Below, piece by piece: positions 47,649 through 56,767 of a DNA stretch of 64,000 nt; the first letter of the stretch is position 1; every line of letters starts with the position of its first letter. The DNA is from Methylosinus sp. PW1 (GTDB lineage: Bacteria > Pseudomonadota > Alphaproteobacteria > Rhizobiales > Beijerinckiaceae): positions 2,851,001 through 2,915,000 of the forward strand of contig NZ_JQNK01000009.1 in assembly GCF_000745215.1 (NCBI RefSeq), written 5' to 3'. Position numbers and translations under genes: made by a program. A model generated the notes under the pieces. It searched no databases, had not been told where the DNA came from, and saw nothing but the letters and a program-made list of their open reading frames with translations.

Positions 47649-48466
47649 GCTTCGGAAAACGCGGAACAAAATCGGAGAATGAGCGCCGCGCGGAAACCCG
47701 ACGACTTTCTCCGGGCCAAACAAAGGGCGGCGAAAAGGCGGACGGCTTCAAACTGGTCAAACAGCTGTTGAAAATCGCCGGCGTGTTCGCGATCTGCTAC
47801 GCGGGTTACAATTTCATCCTTCCTGAATTGCTGGCGCTGACGATTGGCCATCCGGTCACGGGCATGGTTCCGCCCCGTTCCCCGGAGGGACGCGCCCTTC
47901 GCCAACAAGCGATAGATCGGGCGCTCGCGGGTAGATCGCCAGAGATCCGGCAGATCGAAGTGCGTCTCGACGAGGCTTGCATGCCGACTGGAGCCCAGAC
48001 CATCCATACGCCCCTCGCTCGAGTCGAATATTGGGTCGACCCGGAGCAGCAGTGGGCGGCGGACGTCCAAGATCCTCGCGGGCAGATGCACATTAAAGAT
48101 GTAGCTGGCTATTTGTCCTGCGTGTCCCGGCTAGAGCGCCAGCGATTTTGCCAGCCTTACTTTCAGGCGAAATTCGCCAGTCAGCTCGAGCGCTATTTCG
48201 ACACGCTGCGAACACACAATGAGAGGGCGGAACAGATTGCGAGTCTGTATCGACTGTCGAGGGCGAGAAGGCCGGGTGAGACGAATGTCGATGGCATGGC
48301 GAGCGAGCCGCAATCGATCGGCCTGCACCCGTCGGTCATAGCGACGGTCGAGGACCTGTCGCGCAATGGATATTTGTCCGCAAAGAACTTCGGCCCGTTC
48401 GGATTCGGAGTTCCGAAGGAAATCGCTTCGTTTTTGCTGCCCGCGACGCAGAAGAGCTGCCCATGA
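47645..48466 (+). CDS. Membrane-anchored protein of unknown function (operon gene 2)
   Basis: 273 aa. A basic, polar cytoplasmic N-terminus of about 38 residues (KRGTKSENERRAETRR) leads to one transmembrane helix (about 42-62, IAGVFAICYAGYNFILPELLAL). The C-terminal 200 residues would lie in the periplasm. They include VRLDEACMPTG, a WVDPEQQWAADV segment, and LSCVSRLERQRFCQPYFQAKF, so three to four cysteines could form disulfides. No family recognised. It overlaps both neighbours by ATGA, which implies stoichiometric production. Confidence 0.65.
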   Translation: MSFGKRGTKSENERRAETRRLSPGQTKGGEKADGFKLVKQLLKIAGVFAICYAGYNFILPELLALTIGHPVTGMVPPRSPEGRALRQQAIDRALAGRSPEIRQIEVRLDEACMPTGAQTIHTPLARVEYWVDPEQQWAADVQDPRGQMHIKDVAGYLSCVSRLERQRFCQPYFQAKFASQLERYFDTLRTHNERAEQIASLYRLSRARRPGETNVDGMASEPQSIGLHPSVIATVEDLSRNGYLSAKNFGPFGFGVPKEIASFLLPATQKSCP

Positions 48467-49101
48467 AAAGCCGCCACTCGATATTGCGCAGCGGGCTGCC
48501 GGATTGGCTGCTCGACACGAAGCTTCTCGTTGTCGTCTTCCTCCTGTGCTTTGCGGGAGTGAACGTCGCCGCAAATCTTCTAATCGCCCATCGCGCGAAA
48601 ACGGCTGGGACCTGCGCCCCCTTTTCGCATGGCCCTTATCAGCCGGGACAAACCCCCGTCGCCGACTGGAGCAAAAAAGTGTGGGAGCAATTCCTCAGGA
48701 ACTACGAAAGCAAAAAAATGGAGACGGGCTATGTCCTCGACGCCATCTCGCGTTGTCCGATCGGCAATTGCTCGACGGCGATGGCGGACAAGTATTATAC
48801 GACGCTGACGGAGTACGGATGGAAGCACGTCATTCTCGCGCGCGACGCAGATATCGTATCGGGGACGGAAGGCGTCCGAGCCATCAACAGTCTGTTTGCG
48901 ACGCCCGAGGACATGAAAATACTCGCCGACTTGAGGCGGCGCGTCGCCGAAAAGTGGTTTGACAGGACGAGGCTGGCGAATGACGCCGCGATCAGGCTGA
49001 TGGTGGAGCGTGAGCCCCAGGACTTCACGATATGCCGACCGAAGGGGGATAGCGTTCCTCTTCCGCCCTTCGTTCCCATCGCCCGTCGACTGAGCAACTA
49101 A
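48463..49101 (+). CDS. Membrane-anchored protein of unknown function (operon gene 3)
   Basis: 212 aa. One transmembrane helix at about 20-42 (KLLVVVFLLCFAGVNVAANLLIA), then a presumed periplasmic domain with TCAPFSHGPYQPGQ, the pair RCPIGNCSTAMADKYYTTL and TICRPKGD. The same plan (short cytoplasmic tail, single helix, cysteine-containing exported domain) as the preceding gene, but with no obvious sequence similarity. The start overlaps gene 2 (ATGA at 48463-48466). No family recognised. Confidence 0.65.
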   Translation: MKSRHSILRSGLPDWLLDTKLLVVVFLLCFAGVNVAANLLIAHRAKTAGTCAPFSHGPYQPGQTPVADWSKKVWEQFLRNYESKKMETGYVLDAISRCPIGNCSTAMADKYYTTLTEYGWKHVILARDADIVSGTEGVRAINSLFATPEDMKILADLRRRVAEKWFDRTRLANDAAIRLMVEREPQDFTICRPKGDSVPLPPFVPIARRLSN

Positions 49102-49195
49102 CGAGAGGGATTCGGCCGAATCTTCGCGTGACCAAGGCCGAAGGTCCGCCAGCGCGTCTCCGCGCCTCGCGGCCGGGCCATTGTCTCTTCCGGCC

Positions 49196-49312
49196 TCACT
49201 CCTCTGCGGCGAGCCGTTTTGCGTCGGCAAGCGCCTTCACGGCGAGTCCCGCAACGCCGATCACGGCGAGGATCAGCATTGCGGCGTCTAGCCGCGCCGC
49301 GCTCGAATTCAC
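49196..49312 (-). CDS. Possible 38-aa membrane peptide
   Basis: A short frame from a GTG at 49312 encoding MNSSAARLDAAMLILAVIGV followed by AGLAVKALADAKRLAAEE: one hydrophobic stretch and a charged tail. An internal ATG at 49279 would give 27 aa. No clear ribosome site. It lies alone in the 49102-49507 gap, which is otherwise without genes and contains an AT-rich area (49350-49410) likely to hold the chemoreceptor promoter. Weakly supported. Confidence 0.25.
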   Translation of the reverse strand: MNSSAARLDAAMLILAVIGVAGLAVKALADAKRLAAEE

Positions 49313-49507
49313 GCGCCGCGTCTATGCGACGCTCGGCCGCCGAGGCGCATGTTAGAAAGTTGTTTACCCAAAACCGTAAAAGTGCAGAAACAAATTTCGT
49401 TTCGAAGCAGCGCGCAGCTTTGTCTCTTTACGTCCGACCGACGGCTGGTCGGACATCGGTCGGCCCCGATCGGCCGTGCGCCGTCGCTTCCCGGAGAAGG
49501 AGCGAGC

Positions 49508-51703
49508 ATGCGCGGCGCGACCATCGCGACCAGGATCACCGTGGCGATGATCGGCTTCAGCGTTCTGCCGATTTTGTTTCTCTATGCGTTTTTCGAGCTG
49601 GCTGTCGCGCCGCATCTCGAGAATGTGTCCTTCTCGCCCTTGCGCATGGCGACGCTCGATCTCGGCGCCACGATCAATCGCGCGCTCGGCGATTTCGCCG
49701 CCGATGCGATCATTCAGGCGACGGCGCAGCCCATCATCTGGCAGTCGCAGAATTGGCGGCGCGTCGATGGGCGCAGCCCCATCGCCACTTTCATGAACGG
49801 CTGGCTCGCCGCGCAGCGAAACGGCAATCTGACGATGCTGCTGGGGCGCGACGGCTCCGTGCTGGCCGTCAACACCAAGGACAAGGATGGCGAGCCGCTG
49901 CCGACGGAAGCGCTCTATGCGCAGAATTTCGCCGGCGAGCGCTGGTTCGTCGATGCGATGGCCGGCAAGACCGTGCTCGAGAACAAGCGCGCGACCAATG
50001 TCGTCATCGACACGCTCATCGATGTGAACGACATTCTTCCGCGATCGGCCGAGCCCGATTTCGCCCTTCCCATCGCTGCGCGCGCGCTCGGCAAGGATGG
50101 CGAGGTCATCGGCGTCTGGGTGAGCTTCGTCGATCTCGATCTGTTCCGCCGCTATGTCCGGCGCGAATATGAGCGCATGAGCATCGTCGGCGGCGATCTC
50201 GGCGGCTCGCATATTCGTTATGATCTCGTCGATGCGAGCCATAAGACACTGCTCGTCTTCCAGCCGACTGGCGTCGGCGTGGGCGCGTTTCCGCTCGAGG
50301 CGATCGGCAGGCCCGCCGCGCCGATGATCGATCGGCTCGGCCGCGAGATCGGCGCCGAGAAGGCGATATCCCGCAACATCGATGGTCTGTCGGCGGTCTA
50401 TGCGAAGCTGCCCCCGGTCGTCGGATTTCGCGGTCTCGGCTGGAGTCTCGTGCTCAGTGCGCCCGAGGCGCAATTGGCGGCGACGACGCTCGGCATCGCC
50501 GATCGGATTCTGGTCGCCGCGGCGCTCACAGGCATTGTCGCTGCGCTCGGCGGCTGGCGCACGGGCTCGGCCATAGCGCGGCCTTTGCTCGAGATCGCGC
50601 GCCGGGTGAACGCGCTCTCCAATGGCGACAAGACCGGCCTCGTGCCGCATTGCGAGCGGCGCGACGACGTCGGCGAGATGGCGCGCGCCGTGGAGACATT
50701 CCGCCGCGCGGCCATCGCCAAGGATGCGGCCGACGAAGCGGCGGCCGCGGCCAGCAGGGCGACCGAGGCGGTGGTGGCGACGCTCGCCCATGGGCTGCGG
50801 CAATTGTCGAATGGCGCGCTCACCCATCGCATCGGCGAGGCCTTCGCGCCGCAATACGAGGCGCTGCGCGTCAACTTCAATCATTCGCTGGAGACATTGC
50901 GCGGCGGCATGGCCTTGGTGACGGAGGCGGCGCAGAACATGACCGCGCAGGCCGGCGAGATGGCGAATGCAGCCGACGCTCTGGCGCAGCGCGCGGAGGG
51001 CCAGGCCGGCAATCTCGAGAAGATGACGACCGGCATCGCCGGCATCACCGAGGCGCTGCGCGAGACGGCGCAAAACGCCGCGCGCGCCGATGCGCTGGTC
51101 GCCTCGGCGCGCGCCAAGGCGGAGGCCTCCGGCGGGCTCGTGGACGAGACGATCGGCGCCATGGCGAAGATCGAGACCTCGTCGCTGCAGGTGGCGCAGA
51201 TTCTCTCGGTCATCGACCAGCTCGCCGCGCAGACCAATCTGCTGGCGCTCAACGCCGGCGTGGAGGCGGCGCGCGCCGGCGCCGCGGGCAGGGGCTTCGC
51301 CATTGTCGCGCAGGAGGTGCGCCAGCTCGCTCTGCGCTCCGCCGAGGCGGGCGAGGAGATCAAGCTGCTGATCGGCGAGTCGAGCCGCGCCGTCGGCGCC
51401 GGCGTGAAGCTGGTGAGCAATGTGGCGCGCGATCTGCGGTCTATCGTCGGCGAGGTGAATGCGCTGGACGGCGCCGTGCGGCAAATCTCGCGCGCCACCG
51501 GCGAGCAGGCGGCCGCTCTGCAGCAGATCAACGCCTCCATCTGCGAGCTCAACCAGATGACCAGGCAAAGCGCCGCCATGGTCGAGGACGGAACGGCGGC
51601 GAGTCATGTGCTCGCCGAACGCGCGCGGGCCTTGCGCGACATGACCGACTTTTTCGACGTCGGCGGCGACCGGCGCCCGCCCAAAGGCCTGCGCGCCGCC
51701 TAG
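49508..51703 (+). CDS. Methyl-accepting chemotaxis protein
   Basis: 731-aa inner-membrane chemoreceptor. TM1 at about 9-32, then a large periplasmic sensor of about 300 residues with Cache/PAS-like features (GRDGSVLAVNTKDKDGEPL, GKDGEVIGVWVSFVDLD), TM2 at about 338-356, HAMP (GSAIARPLLEIARRVNALSNGD…RRDDVGEMARAVETFR), a second linker, and the signalling hairpin LAAQTNLLALNAGVEAARAG with GRGFAIVAQEVRQLA. No C-terminal CheR-binding pentapeptide. The ligand is unknown. The start at 49508 has GGAG upstream; no che genes are adjacent. Confidence 0.93.
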   Translation: MRGATIATRITVAMIGFSVLPILFLYAFFELAVAPHLENVSFSPLRMATLDLGATINRALGDFAADAIIQATAQPIIWQSQNWRRVDGRSPIATFMNGWLAAQRNGNLTMLLGRDGSVLAVNTKDKDGEPLPTEALYAQNFAGERWFVDAMAGKTVLENKRATNVVIDTLIDVNDILPRSAEPDFALPIAARALGKDGEVIGVWVSFVDLDLFRRYVRREYERMSIVGGDLGGSHIRYDLVDASHKTLLVFQPTGVGVGAFPLEAIGRPAAPMIDRLGREIGAEKAISRNIDGLSAVYAKLPPVVGFRGLGWSLVLSAPEAQLAATTLGIADRILVAAALTGIVAALGGWRTGSAIARPLLEIARRVNALSNGDKTGLVPHCERRDDVGEMARAVETFRRAAIAKDAADEAAAAASRATEAVVATLAHGLRQLSNGALTHRIGEAFAPQYEALRVNFNHSLETLRGGMALVTEAAQNMTAQAGEMANAADALAQRAEGQAGNLEKMTTGIAGITEALRETAQNAARADALVASARAKAEASGGLVDETIGAMAKIETSSLQVAQILSVIDQLAAQTNLLALNAGVEAARAGAAGRGFAIVAQEVRQLALRSAEAGEEIKLLIGESSRAVGAGVKLVSNVARDLRSIVGEVNALDGAVRQISRATGEQAAALQQINASICELNQMTRQSAAMVEDGTAASHVLAERARALRDMTDFFDVGGDRRPPKGLRAA

Positions 51704-51794
51704 AGTCGAACGATCGAGCGGCCGCTCGTCCTTCCGCACCCCCAGGATTTTCAGACGAGATGATTTCTCAGGGCAGGGCTTGACTCGATTGTTA

Positions 51795-51808
51795 TAAGAT
51801 ATATCTTA
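51795..51808. promoter_or_regulatory. Palindromic operator upstream of the PadR gene
   Basis: TAAGATATATCTTA is a perfect 14-bp palindrome 30 bp before the padR start and overlapping the likely promoter. It is strikingly AT-rich in GC-rich surroundings. PadR-family repressors, including E. coli YqjI, bind AT-rich inverted repeats in their own promoters, so autorepression is predicted. Confidence 0.65.
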
Positions 51809-51837
51809 GAGCTGTCTAAATGAAAGGAGACACATTT

Positions 51838-52467
51838 ATGAAGCATCATCACAAACATTGGGATCACGGCGACCATCCGGCTTTCGGCGGGTTGCGCGGA
51901 ATGCGTGGCGGCGGGGACGAGCCCTTCGGCCGTGGCGGCCGCGGAATGCGCGGTGGCGGGCGGCATGGCTTCGGCCCCGGCGATGGCGAGCGTGGCGGCG
52001 GCCGCGGACGGCGGCGCATGTTCGAGGGCGGCGAGCTGCGGCTGGTGATTCTGCTGCTGCTCGAGAGCGAGCCGCGCCATGGCTATGACGTCATCCGCGA
52101 GATCGAGACGCGCACCGGCGGCGTCTATGCGCCGAGCCCCGGCATCGTCTATCCGACGCTGACCCTGCTCGAGGAGCTGGGACAGGTGGAGGGCCAGCCG
52201 ACCGAGGGCGCCAAGAAGCTCTATGCGATCACCGATGCGGGCAAGGCCCATCTCGCGGAGAATCGCAAGGAGGCGGAGGCGGCGCTCGCCCGTTTCGAGG
52301 AGCTGCGCGCCAGAAGCGCGGGCGTCGATACGGGGCCGGTGTTCCGCGCCATGGGCAATCTGAAGACCGTGCTGCAGCAACGCCTCTCCGGCGCGCCGGA
52401 CAAGGAGCTGCTGTTTCAGGTCGCCGATCTCATCGACGAGGCGGCGCGCAAGATCGAGCGGCTGTGA
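51838..52467 (+). CDS. YqjI-like PadR-family metal-responsive repressor
   Basis: 209 aa. An N-terminal His/Gly/Arg-rich region (MKHHHKHWDHGDHPAF then GGRGMRGGGRHG repeats, about 1-62) is followed by RRRMFEGGELRLVILLLLES, SPGIVYPTLTLLEELG and a winged-helix PadR domain, then a helical dimerisation tail. E. coli YqjI has the same plan, with a His-rich N-terminus binding Ni/Fe, and represses itself and a ferric reductase gene. AGGAGA (51824-51829) lies between two in-frame ATGs and fits only the second, so the start is 51838. A perfect palindrome lies upstream. No ferric reductase gene is adjacent. Confidence 0.88.
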   Translation: MKHHHKHWDHGDHPAFGGLRGMRGGGDEPFGRGGRGMRGGGRHGFGPGDGERGGGRGRRRMFEGGELRLVILLLLESEPRHGYDVIREIETRTGGVYAPSPGIVYPTLTLLEELGQVEGQPTEGAKKLYAITDAGKAHLAENRKEAEAALARFEELRARSAGVDTGPVFRAMGNLKTVLQQRLSGAPDKELLFQVADLIDEAARKIERL

Positions 52468-52499
52468 CGCGTCGTCGTTTGCGACGGCAAGCCAAACCC

Positions 52500-52607
52500 T
52501 TCATCCTGAGGAGCGGCCGCAGGCCGCGTCTCGAAGGATGGGCCGCCGCGCCTTCTGGAGCATCCTTCGAGGCTTTTTGCGTTCCGCAAAAAGCGCCTCA
52601 GGATGAG
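52500..52607. repeat. Tandem palindromic repeats (CATCCTGAG family)
   Basis: Two adjacent units with TCATCCTGAGG…TCGAAGGATG ends. The first (52502-52540) has a CGGCC/GGCCG inner stem. The second (52561-52605) pairs CATCCT with AGGATG around GCTTTTTGC/GCAAAAAGC, giving a 45-base hairpin. They fill the gap between padR and glmS, which converge, and may serve as terminators. The core matches repeats widespread in Bradyrhizobium-like genomes. Confidence 0.75.
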
Positions 52608-52620
52608 GGGCGCGGACGCG

Positions 52621-54447
52621 TCACTCCACAGTGACGCTCTTGGCCAGATTGCGCGGCTGGTCCACATCCTTCCCCATGAACACCGCCACATGATAGGCGA
52701 GCAATTGCACGGGGACGGCGTAGACCAGCGGCGCGAAGGCGCCGCTCATTTCCGGCAGCTCGATGAAGCCGGCGAGCTCGGCCGCCGCCGCCTCGCGCGC
52801 CGCCGCCGAGCCGATGAGGATGAGATGGCCGCCGCGCGCGGCGACCTCCTGCAGATTGGAGACGGTCTTCTCCAGCGTCGCGTCCGGCGGCGCCAGCACG
52901 ATCACCGGCATGGCGTAGTCGATCAGCGCGATCGGCCCGTGCTTCAGCTCGCCGGCCGCGTAGCCTTCCGCATGAATATAGGAGAGCTCCTTCAGCTTCA
53001 GCGCGCCTTCCAGCGCCAGCGGATAGGCCCCGCCGCGACCGAGATAGAGAACGCTCGAGGCGCGCGCCACATCGCGGGCGACCGGCTCGACCTTCGCCTC
53101 GCGGGCGAGGGCCGCGGCCATCTGGCCCGGCGTCGCCGCCAGCTCGCGCACCAGGCGCTTTTCGTCCGCCTCGCTCAGCACGCCGCGAGCGCGCCCGAGC
53201 GCAATGGCGAGGCTGGCGAAAACGGCGAGCTGGCAGGTGAAGGCCTTGGTGGAGGCGACGCCGATCTCGGGGCCGGCCAATGTCAGCGCAACGGTGTCGC
53301 TCTCGCGCGCGATGGTCGAGGTCTCGACATTGACGATGGAGAGAATGTGCTGGCCCTGCGCCTTGGCGTAGCGTAGCGCGGCCAGCGTGTCGGCCGTCTC
53401 GCCCGATTGCGAGACGACGATCATCAGCCCATTCTCGGCGAGCGGCGCCTCGCGATAGCGGAACTCCGAGGCGATATCGATATCCACCGCGAGCCGCGCA
53501 TGACGCTCGATCCAATAGCGCGCGATGAGCCCGGCGTAGAAGGCCGTACCGCAAGCCGATATTGTGACGCGCGAAAGCTTCTTGGGATCGAAGGGCAGAG
53601 CGAAGGGCAGGCGCACCTCGCCGGCCGAGAGATCGAGATAATGCGAGAGCGTGCGGCCGACGACCTCCGGCTGCTCGTGAATCTCCTTGGCCATGAAATG
53701 ACGGTAATTGCCCTTGTCGACGAGGAAGGAGCCCGCCTGCAACGGCTGGCGGCGGCGCTCCGCCTCCTTGCCGGCGGCGTCGTAGAAGGTGATCTTCTCG
53801 CGCGTCAGCACGACATGATCGCCCTCCTCGAGATAGGCGATCTGACGCGCGAAAGGCGCGAGCGCCAGAGCGTCGGAGCCGAGATAGACGCCTTCGTCGC
53901 CCCAGCCGGCGGCGAGCGGCGCGCCGCGGCGGGCGCCGATGAGCAGATCCTCCTCGCCCTCGAAGAGGAAGGCGAGAGCGAAAGCGCCATTGAGCCGAGC
54001 GAGCGTGGCCGCGACCGCCTCGCGCGGCGCGGCGCCCTTGCTGCGCTCCTCGCCGACGAGATGGGCGACCACTTCCGTATCCGTCTCGGTGGCGAAGACA
54101 TGGCCCTTGCCGGTCAGCTCCTCGCGCAATTCACGAAAATTCTCGATAATGCCATTGTGGACCACGGCGAGCCCGCCGCTCGTATGCGGATGGGCGTTGG
54201 TCTCGGTGGGGCGGCCATGGGTGGCCCAGCGCGTATGGCCAATGCCGCTCGTCCCCTGCAGCGGCGAGGCGGCGAGCTTCTCCTCGAGATTGCGCAGCTT
54301 GCCGCTGGCGCGCAGGCGCGTGAGCTTGCCCTTCTCCAGCGTGGCGATTCCGGCCGAATCATAGCCGCGATATTCGAGCCGCTTCAGCGCCTCGACGAGA
54401 GAGGGCGCGACGGGCTCGCGTCCGAGAATGCCGACGATGCCGCACAT
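52621..54447 (-). CDS. glmS: Glutamine-fructose-6-phosphate aminotransferase (isomerising)
   Basis: 608 aa. Makes glucosamine-6-phosphate from fructose-6-phosphate and glutamine, the first step of UDP-GlcNAc synthesis. The N-terminal Ntn glutaminase has the catalytic Cys directly after Met (MCGIVGILG), TRWATHGRPTETNAHPH and HNGIIENF. Two SIS sugar-phosphate domains follow (ACGTAFYAGLIARYWIE, VSQSGETADTLAALR, FLGRGG-like YLGRGGAYPLALEGALKLKE), ending with KSVTVE. GlmU, the partner at the other end of the pathway, is encoded upstream, with higA between. Confidence 0.98.
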   Translation of the reverse strand: MCGIVGILGREPVAPSLVEALKRLEYRGYDSAGIATLEKGKLTRLRASGKLRNLEEKLAASPLQGTSGIGHTRWATHGRPTETNAHPHTSGGLAVVHNGIIENFRELREELTGKGHVFATETDTEVVAHLVGEERSKGAAPREAVAATLARLNGAFALAFLFEGEEDLLIGARRGAPLAAGWGDEGVYLGSDALALAPFARQIAYLEEGDHVVLTREKITFYDAAGKEAERRRQPLQAGSFLVDKGNYRHFMAKEIHEQPEVVGRTLSHYLDLSAGEVRLPFALPFDPKKLSRVTISACGTAFYAGLIARYWIERHARLAVDIDIASEFRYREAPLAENGLMIVVSQSGETADTLAALRYAKAQGQHILSIVNVETSTIARESDTVALTLAGPEIGVASTKAFTCQLAVFASLAIALGRARGVLSEADEKRLVRELAATPGQMAAALAREAKVEPVARDVARASSVLYLGRGGAYPLALEGALKLKELSYIHAEGYAAGELKHGPIALIDYAMPVIVLAPPDATLEKTVSNLQEVAARGGHLILIGSAAAREAAAAELAGFIELPEMSGAFAPLVYAVPVQLLAYHVAVFMGKDVDQPRNLAKSVTVE

Positions 54448-54508
54448 GCAAATGTCTCCTCGGTCGAAGCGCTCGGGAGCGACCAGACTACCGCGATTTC
54501 GGTTACGA

Positions 54509-55033
54509 TTATCCTAGACAGAGCATTAGGGCATTTCTCGGAGCCGGCCAGGACGCGATTCTTTCTGCCGTTCGCGGGAGAAGCGGCTCCGCCATAGGGC
54601 GTCCTTGAGGACGCCCGTCGCGAGCGACGAGCTTTGGCGAGGTCGGATGCAAGGGGCGCTGCGACTTTTGTTCAGCTATAATTTTTTTTTCGACCGATGA
54701 GGCCGGCCGGGCCCTCATCGCCGTCGCCTCGAACCGCGTGATCTTCGCCAGTTCGGCGCGGGCGGCGCTCTCGACCGTCGCCAACTCGTAGCGAACCTGT
54801 AGGTTCAACCAGAATTCCGCCGTCGTGCCGAAGAAGCGGGCCAGCCGCGCCGCCGTGTCGCCGGTGATCCCGATCTCTTCATTGGCGATACGCTCGATTC
54901 GCGTCCGAGGCACGCCGCAAGCCTTGGCGACGCGTCCGGCGGATAGGCCGAGCGGCTCGAGGAATTCTTCCCGTAGCACTTCGCCCGGATGCATCGGCGG
55001 AAGCGTCTCGACGATCTCCATCTCGCTCGCCAT
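54509..55033 (-). CDS. higA: HigA-family antitoxin-like XRE regulator, C-terminally extended
   Basis: 174 aa. Residues 12-100 are a canonical HigA antitoxin: MHPGEVLREEFLEPLGLSAG, the helix-turn-helix VAKACGVPRTRIERIANEE, then GDTAARLARFFGTTAEFWLNLQ. Typical HigA is about 100 aa; here about 70 more residues follow, and residues 126-155 are encoded by a palindromic repeat (54569-54658). No HigB toxin gene lies upstream, where only 109 bp separate it from glmU. It is therefore an orphan regulator or a remnant. The gene breaks the usual glmU-glmS pair. Confidence 0.85.
   Translation of the reverse strand: MASEMEIVETLPPMHPGEVLREEFLEPLGLSAGRVAKACGVPRTRIERIANEEIGITGDTAARLARFFGTTAEFWLNLQVRYELATVESAARAELAKITRFEATAMRARPASSVEKKIIAEQKSQRPLHPTSPKLVARDGRPQGRPMAEPLLPRTAERIASWPAPRNALMLCLG
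54569..54658. repeat. REP-like repeat inside the 3' end of higA
   Basis: Contains GGACGCCC/GGGCGTCC (54599-54617) and an imperfect palindrome ending GGTCGGATG. It shares the GGTCGGATG end with the unit at 38270. It is read as coding sequence by the higA frame. Confidence 0.55.
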
Positions 55034-55142
55034 GGTTCTGCTCCCGCTCAGTGATAGTCGACGAATTCGGCTTACGGAAAGCAAGGCGCTTGTATCACTC
55101 GCAGATACGTTCGGCGTGGTTGGAGGTCGCTGCTGGAGAAGA

Positions 55143-56501
55143 TCACGCGCCCGATTTCTTCGCCTTCTGGACGCGGCGGAAACTCTCCGCCCAGCCGGTC
55201 TTCTCCATCTGGCGGCCGCGGGCGACGGCGAGGGCGTCCGCCGAGACGTCCTTGGTGACGACCGAGCCCGAGCCGACATAGGCGCCGTCGCCGATCGTCA
55301 CCGGGGCGACCAGCGCCGAATTGGAGCCGATGAAGGCGTTTTCGCCGATGATGGTGCGGTATTTGAAGAAGCCGTCGTAATTGCAGGTGATGACGCCGGC
55401 GCCGATGTTGGAATGCGCGCCGACGGAAGCGTCGCCGATATAGGTCAGATGATTGACCTTGGCGCCTTCGCCGATCTCCGCGCCCTTGATCTCGACGAAA
55501 TTGCCGACCTTGGCCTGCGCTGCGAGCTTTGCGCCCGGCCGCAGCCGCCCATAGGGGCCGACTGTGGCGCGCTCGCCCACCAGCGCCCCCTCGAGATGGG
55601 AATAGGCGTGAATGACCGCGCCATCGGCGATCTCGACGCCGGGGCCGATGACGACGCCGGGCTCGATCGTCACATCGCGACCGATCTTCGTGTCATGGGA
55701 GAGAAAGACGGTCTGCGGGGCGATCAGCGTCGCGCCGCCGAGCATGGCCGCGCGGCGGAGGCGCTCCTGGGCTACGGATTCGGCGCGGGCGAGCTGGACG
55801 CGGTCGTTGACGCCGAGAACCTCCTCCTCCGCCGCGACCACCAGCCGCGTCCCCAGCCCGGCCGCGGCGGCGCGGGCGACGATATCCGTGAGATAATATT
55901 CTTTCTGCGCATTGGCGGCGTCGATCCCGTCCAATAGCGCCAGCGCCTTTGCGCCGGAAATGGCCATCAGCCCGGCGTTGCAGAGCCGGCAGGCGCGCTC
56001 GGCCGCGCTGGCGTCTTTCTCCTCGCGAATGGCGGCCGGGCGCCCTTCGGAGTCGCAGAGTATGCGGCCATAGCCGTGCGGATCGGCGGCCTCGAAGGCG
56101 AGAACGGCGACGGCGGCGCCCTCGACCAGCGCCGCGCGCAGGGCGGCGATCGTCTCGGCGCGCACCAGCGGCGTGTCGGCGAAGAGCACGACGATATCGT
56201 CCGCCCCGGCGAAGGCCTCGCGCGCCGCCAGCACGGCATGGGCGGTGCCGAGCTGCTTCTCCTGAACGAAGATTTGCGCGTCCGGCCGCTGGCGGCGGGC
56301 CTCGGCGGCGACATCCTCCTTGCCGGCGCCGATGACGACGGCGATCTCGTCCAGCGCGGCCGCGGCGGCCAGCACATGGCCGAGCATGGACCGCCCGGCG
56401 ACCTCATGGAGAACCTTGGGCCGGCGCGATTTCATGCGCGTGCCCTCGCCGGCGGCGAGAATTACGGCGAGGGAGCGGCGGTCGGTCGGTCGAGCTTCCA
56501 T
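55143..56501 (-). CDS. glmU: Bifunctional UDP-GlcNAc pyrophosphorylase / GlcN-1-P acetyltransferase
   Basis: 452 aa. The N-terminal nucleotidyltransferase begins [27 protein letters not shown] and includes [13 protein letters not shown]. The C-terminal left-handed beta-helix has the hexapeptide repeats and acetyltransferase signature ([48 protein letters not shown]). It acetylates glucosamine-1-P and makes UDP-GlcNAc. Several in-frame starts exist: 56501 ([10 protein letters not shown], chosen to match family length), 56525 and 56576; the last has an AGGA site and would add 25 residues. Divergent from opgG. Confidence 0.96.
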   Translation of the reverse strand: MEARPTDRRSLAVILAAGEGTRMKSRRPKVLHEVAGRSMLGHVLAAAAALDEIAVVIGAGKEDVAAEARRQRPDAQIFVQEKQLGTAHAVLAAREAFAGADDIVVLFADTPLVRAETIAALRAALVEGAAVAVLAFEAADPHGYGRILCDSEGRPAAIREEKDASAAERACRLCNAGLMAISGAKALALLDGIDAANAQKEYYLTDIVARAAAAGLGTRLVVAAEEEVLGVNDRVQLARAESVAQERLRRAAMLGGATLIAPQTVFLSHDTKIGRDVTIEPGVVIGPGVEIADGAVIHAYSHLEGALVGERATVGPYGRLRPGAKLAAQAKVGNFVEIKGAEIGEGAKVNHLTYIGDASVGAHSNIGAGVITCNYDGFFKYRTIIGENAFIGSNSALVAPVTIGDGAYVGSGSVVTKDVSADALAVARGRQMEKTGWAESFRRVQKAKKSGA

Positions 56502-56767
56502 CTTGCTGCGCGGCCTCTGGCTCATGGCGGGGAGGGGACGGCGGGGCGCTCGCCCGGCCGTTTTCCTCGCGTTCATATTCGTCCTGATCATATATGCGTC
56601 TTGGCAGATTCGCGGGCGGGGGAGCAAGCGCAGGCTCGGCGCGAGGTTTCCGCCGCGCAACCAAAAACAAAAGTTTCGTGTTCCGAAGTCCGGGCTTTCA
56701 GGTATATCCGATAGACAAGTCCGCCGTTTTTTCCCGCCCCTTCGTCAGTCACGGGTCCCGGTCCCGC

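Noticed and set aside
55034..55142. Remnant of a HigB toxin gene before higA
   Set aside because: All three frames of this 109-bp gap lack HigB motifs such as the C-terminal YDVDxxDYH-type end, so I do not claim a decayed toxin.
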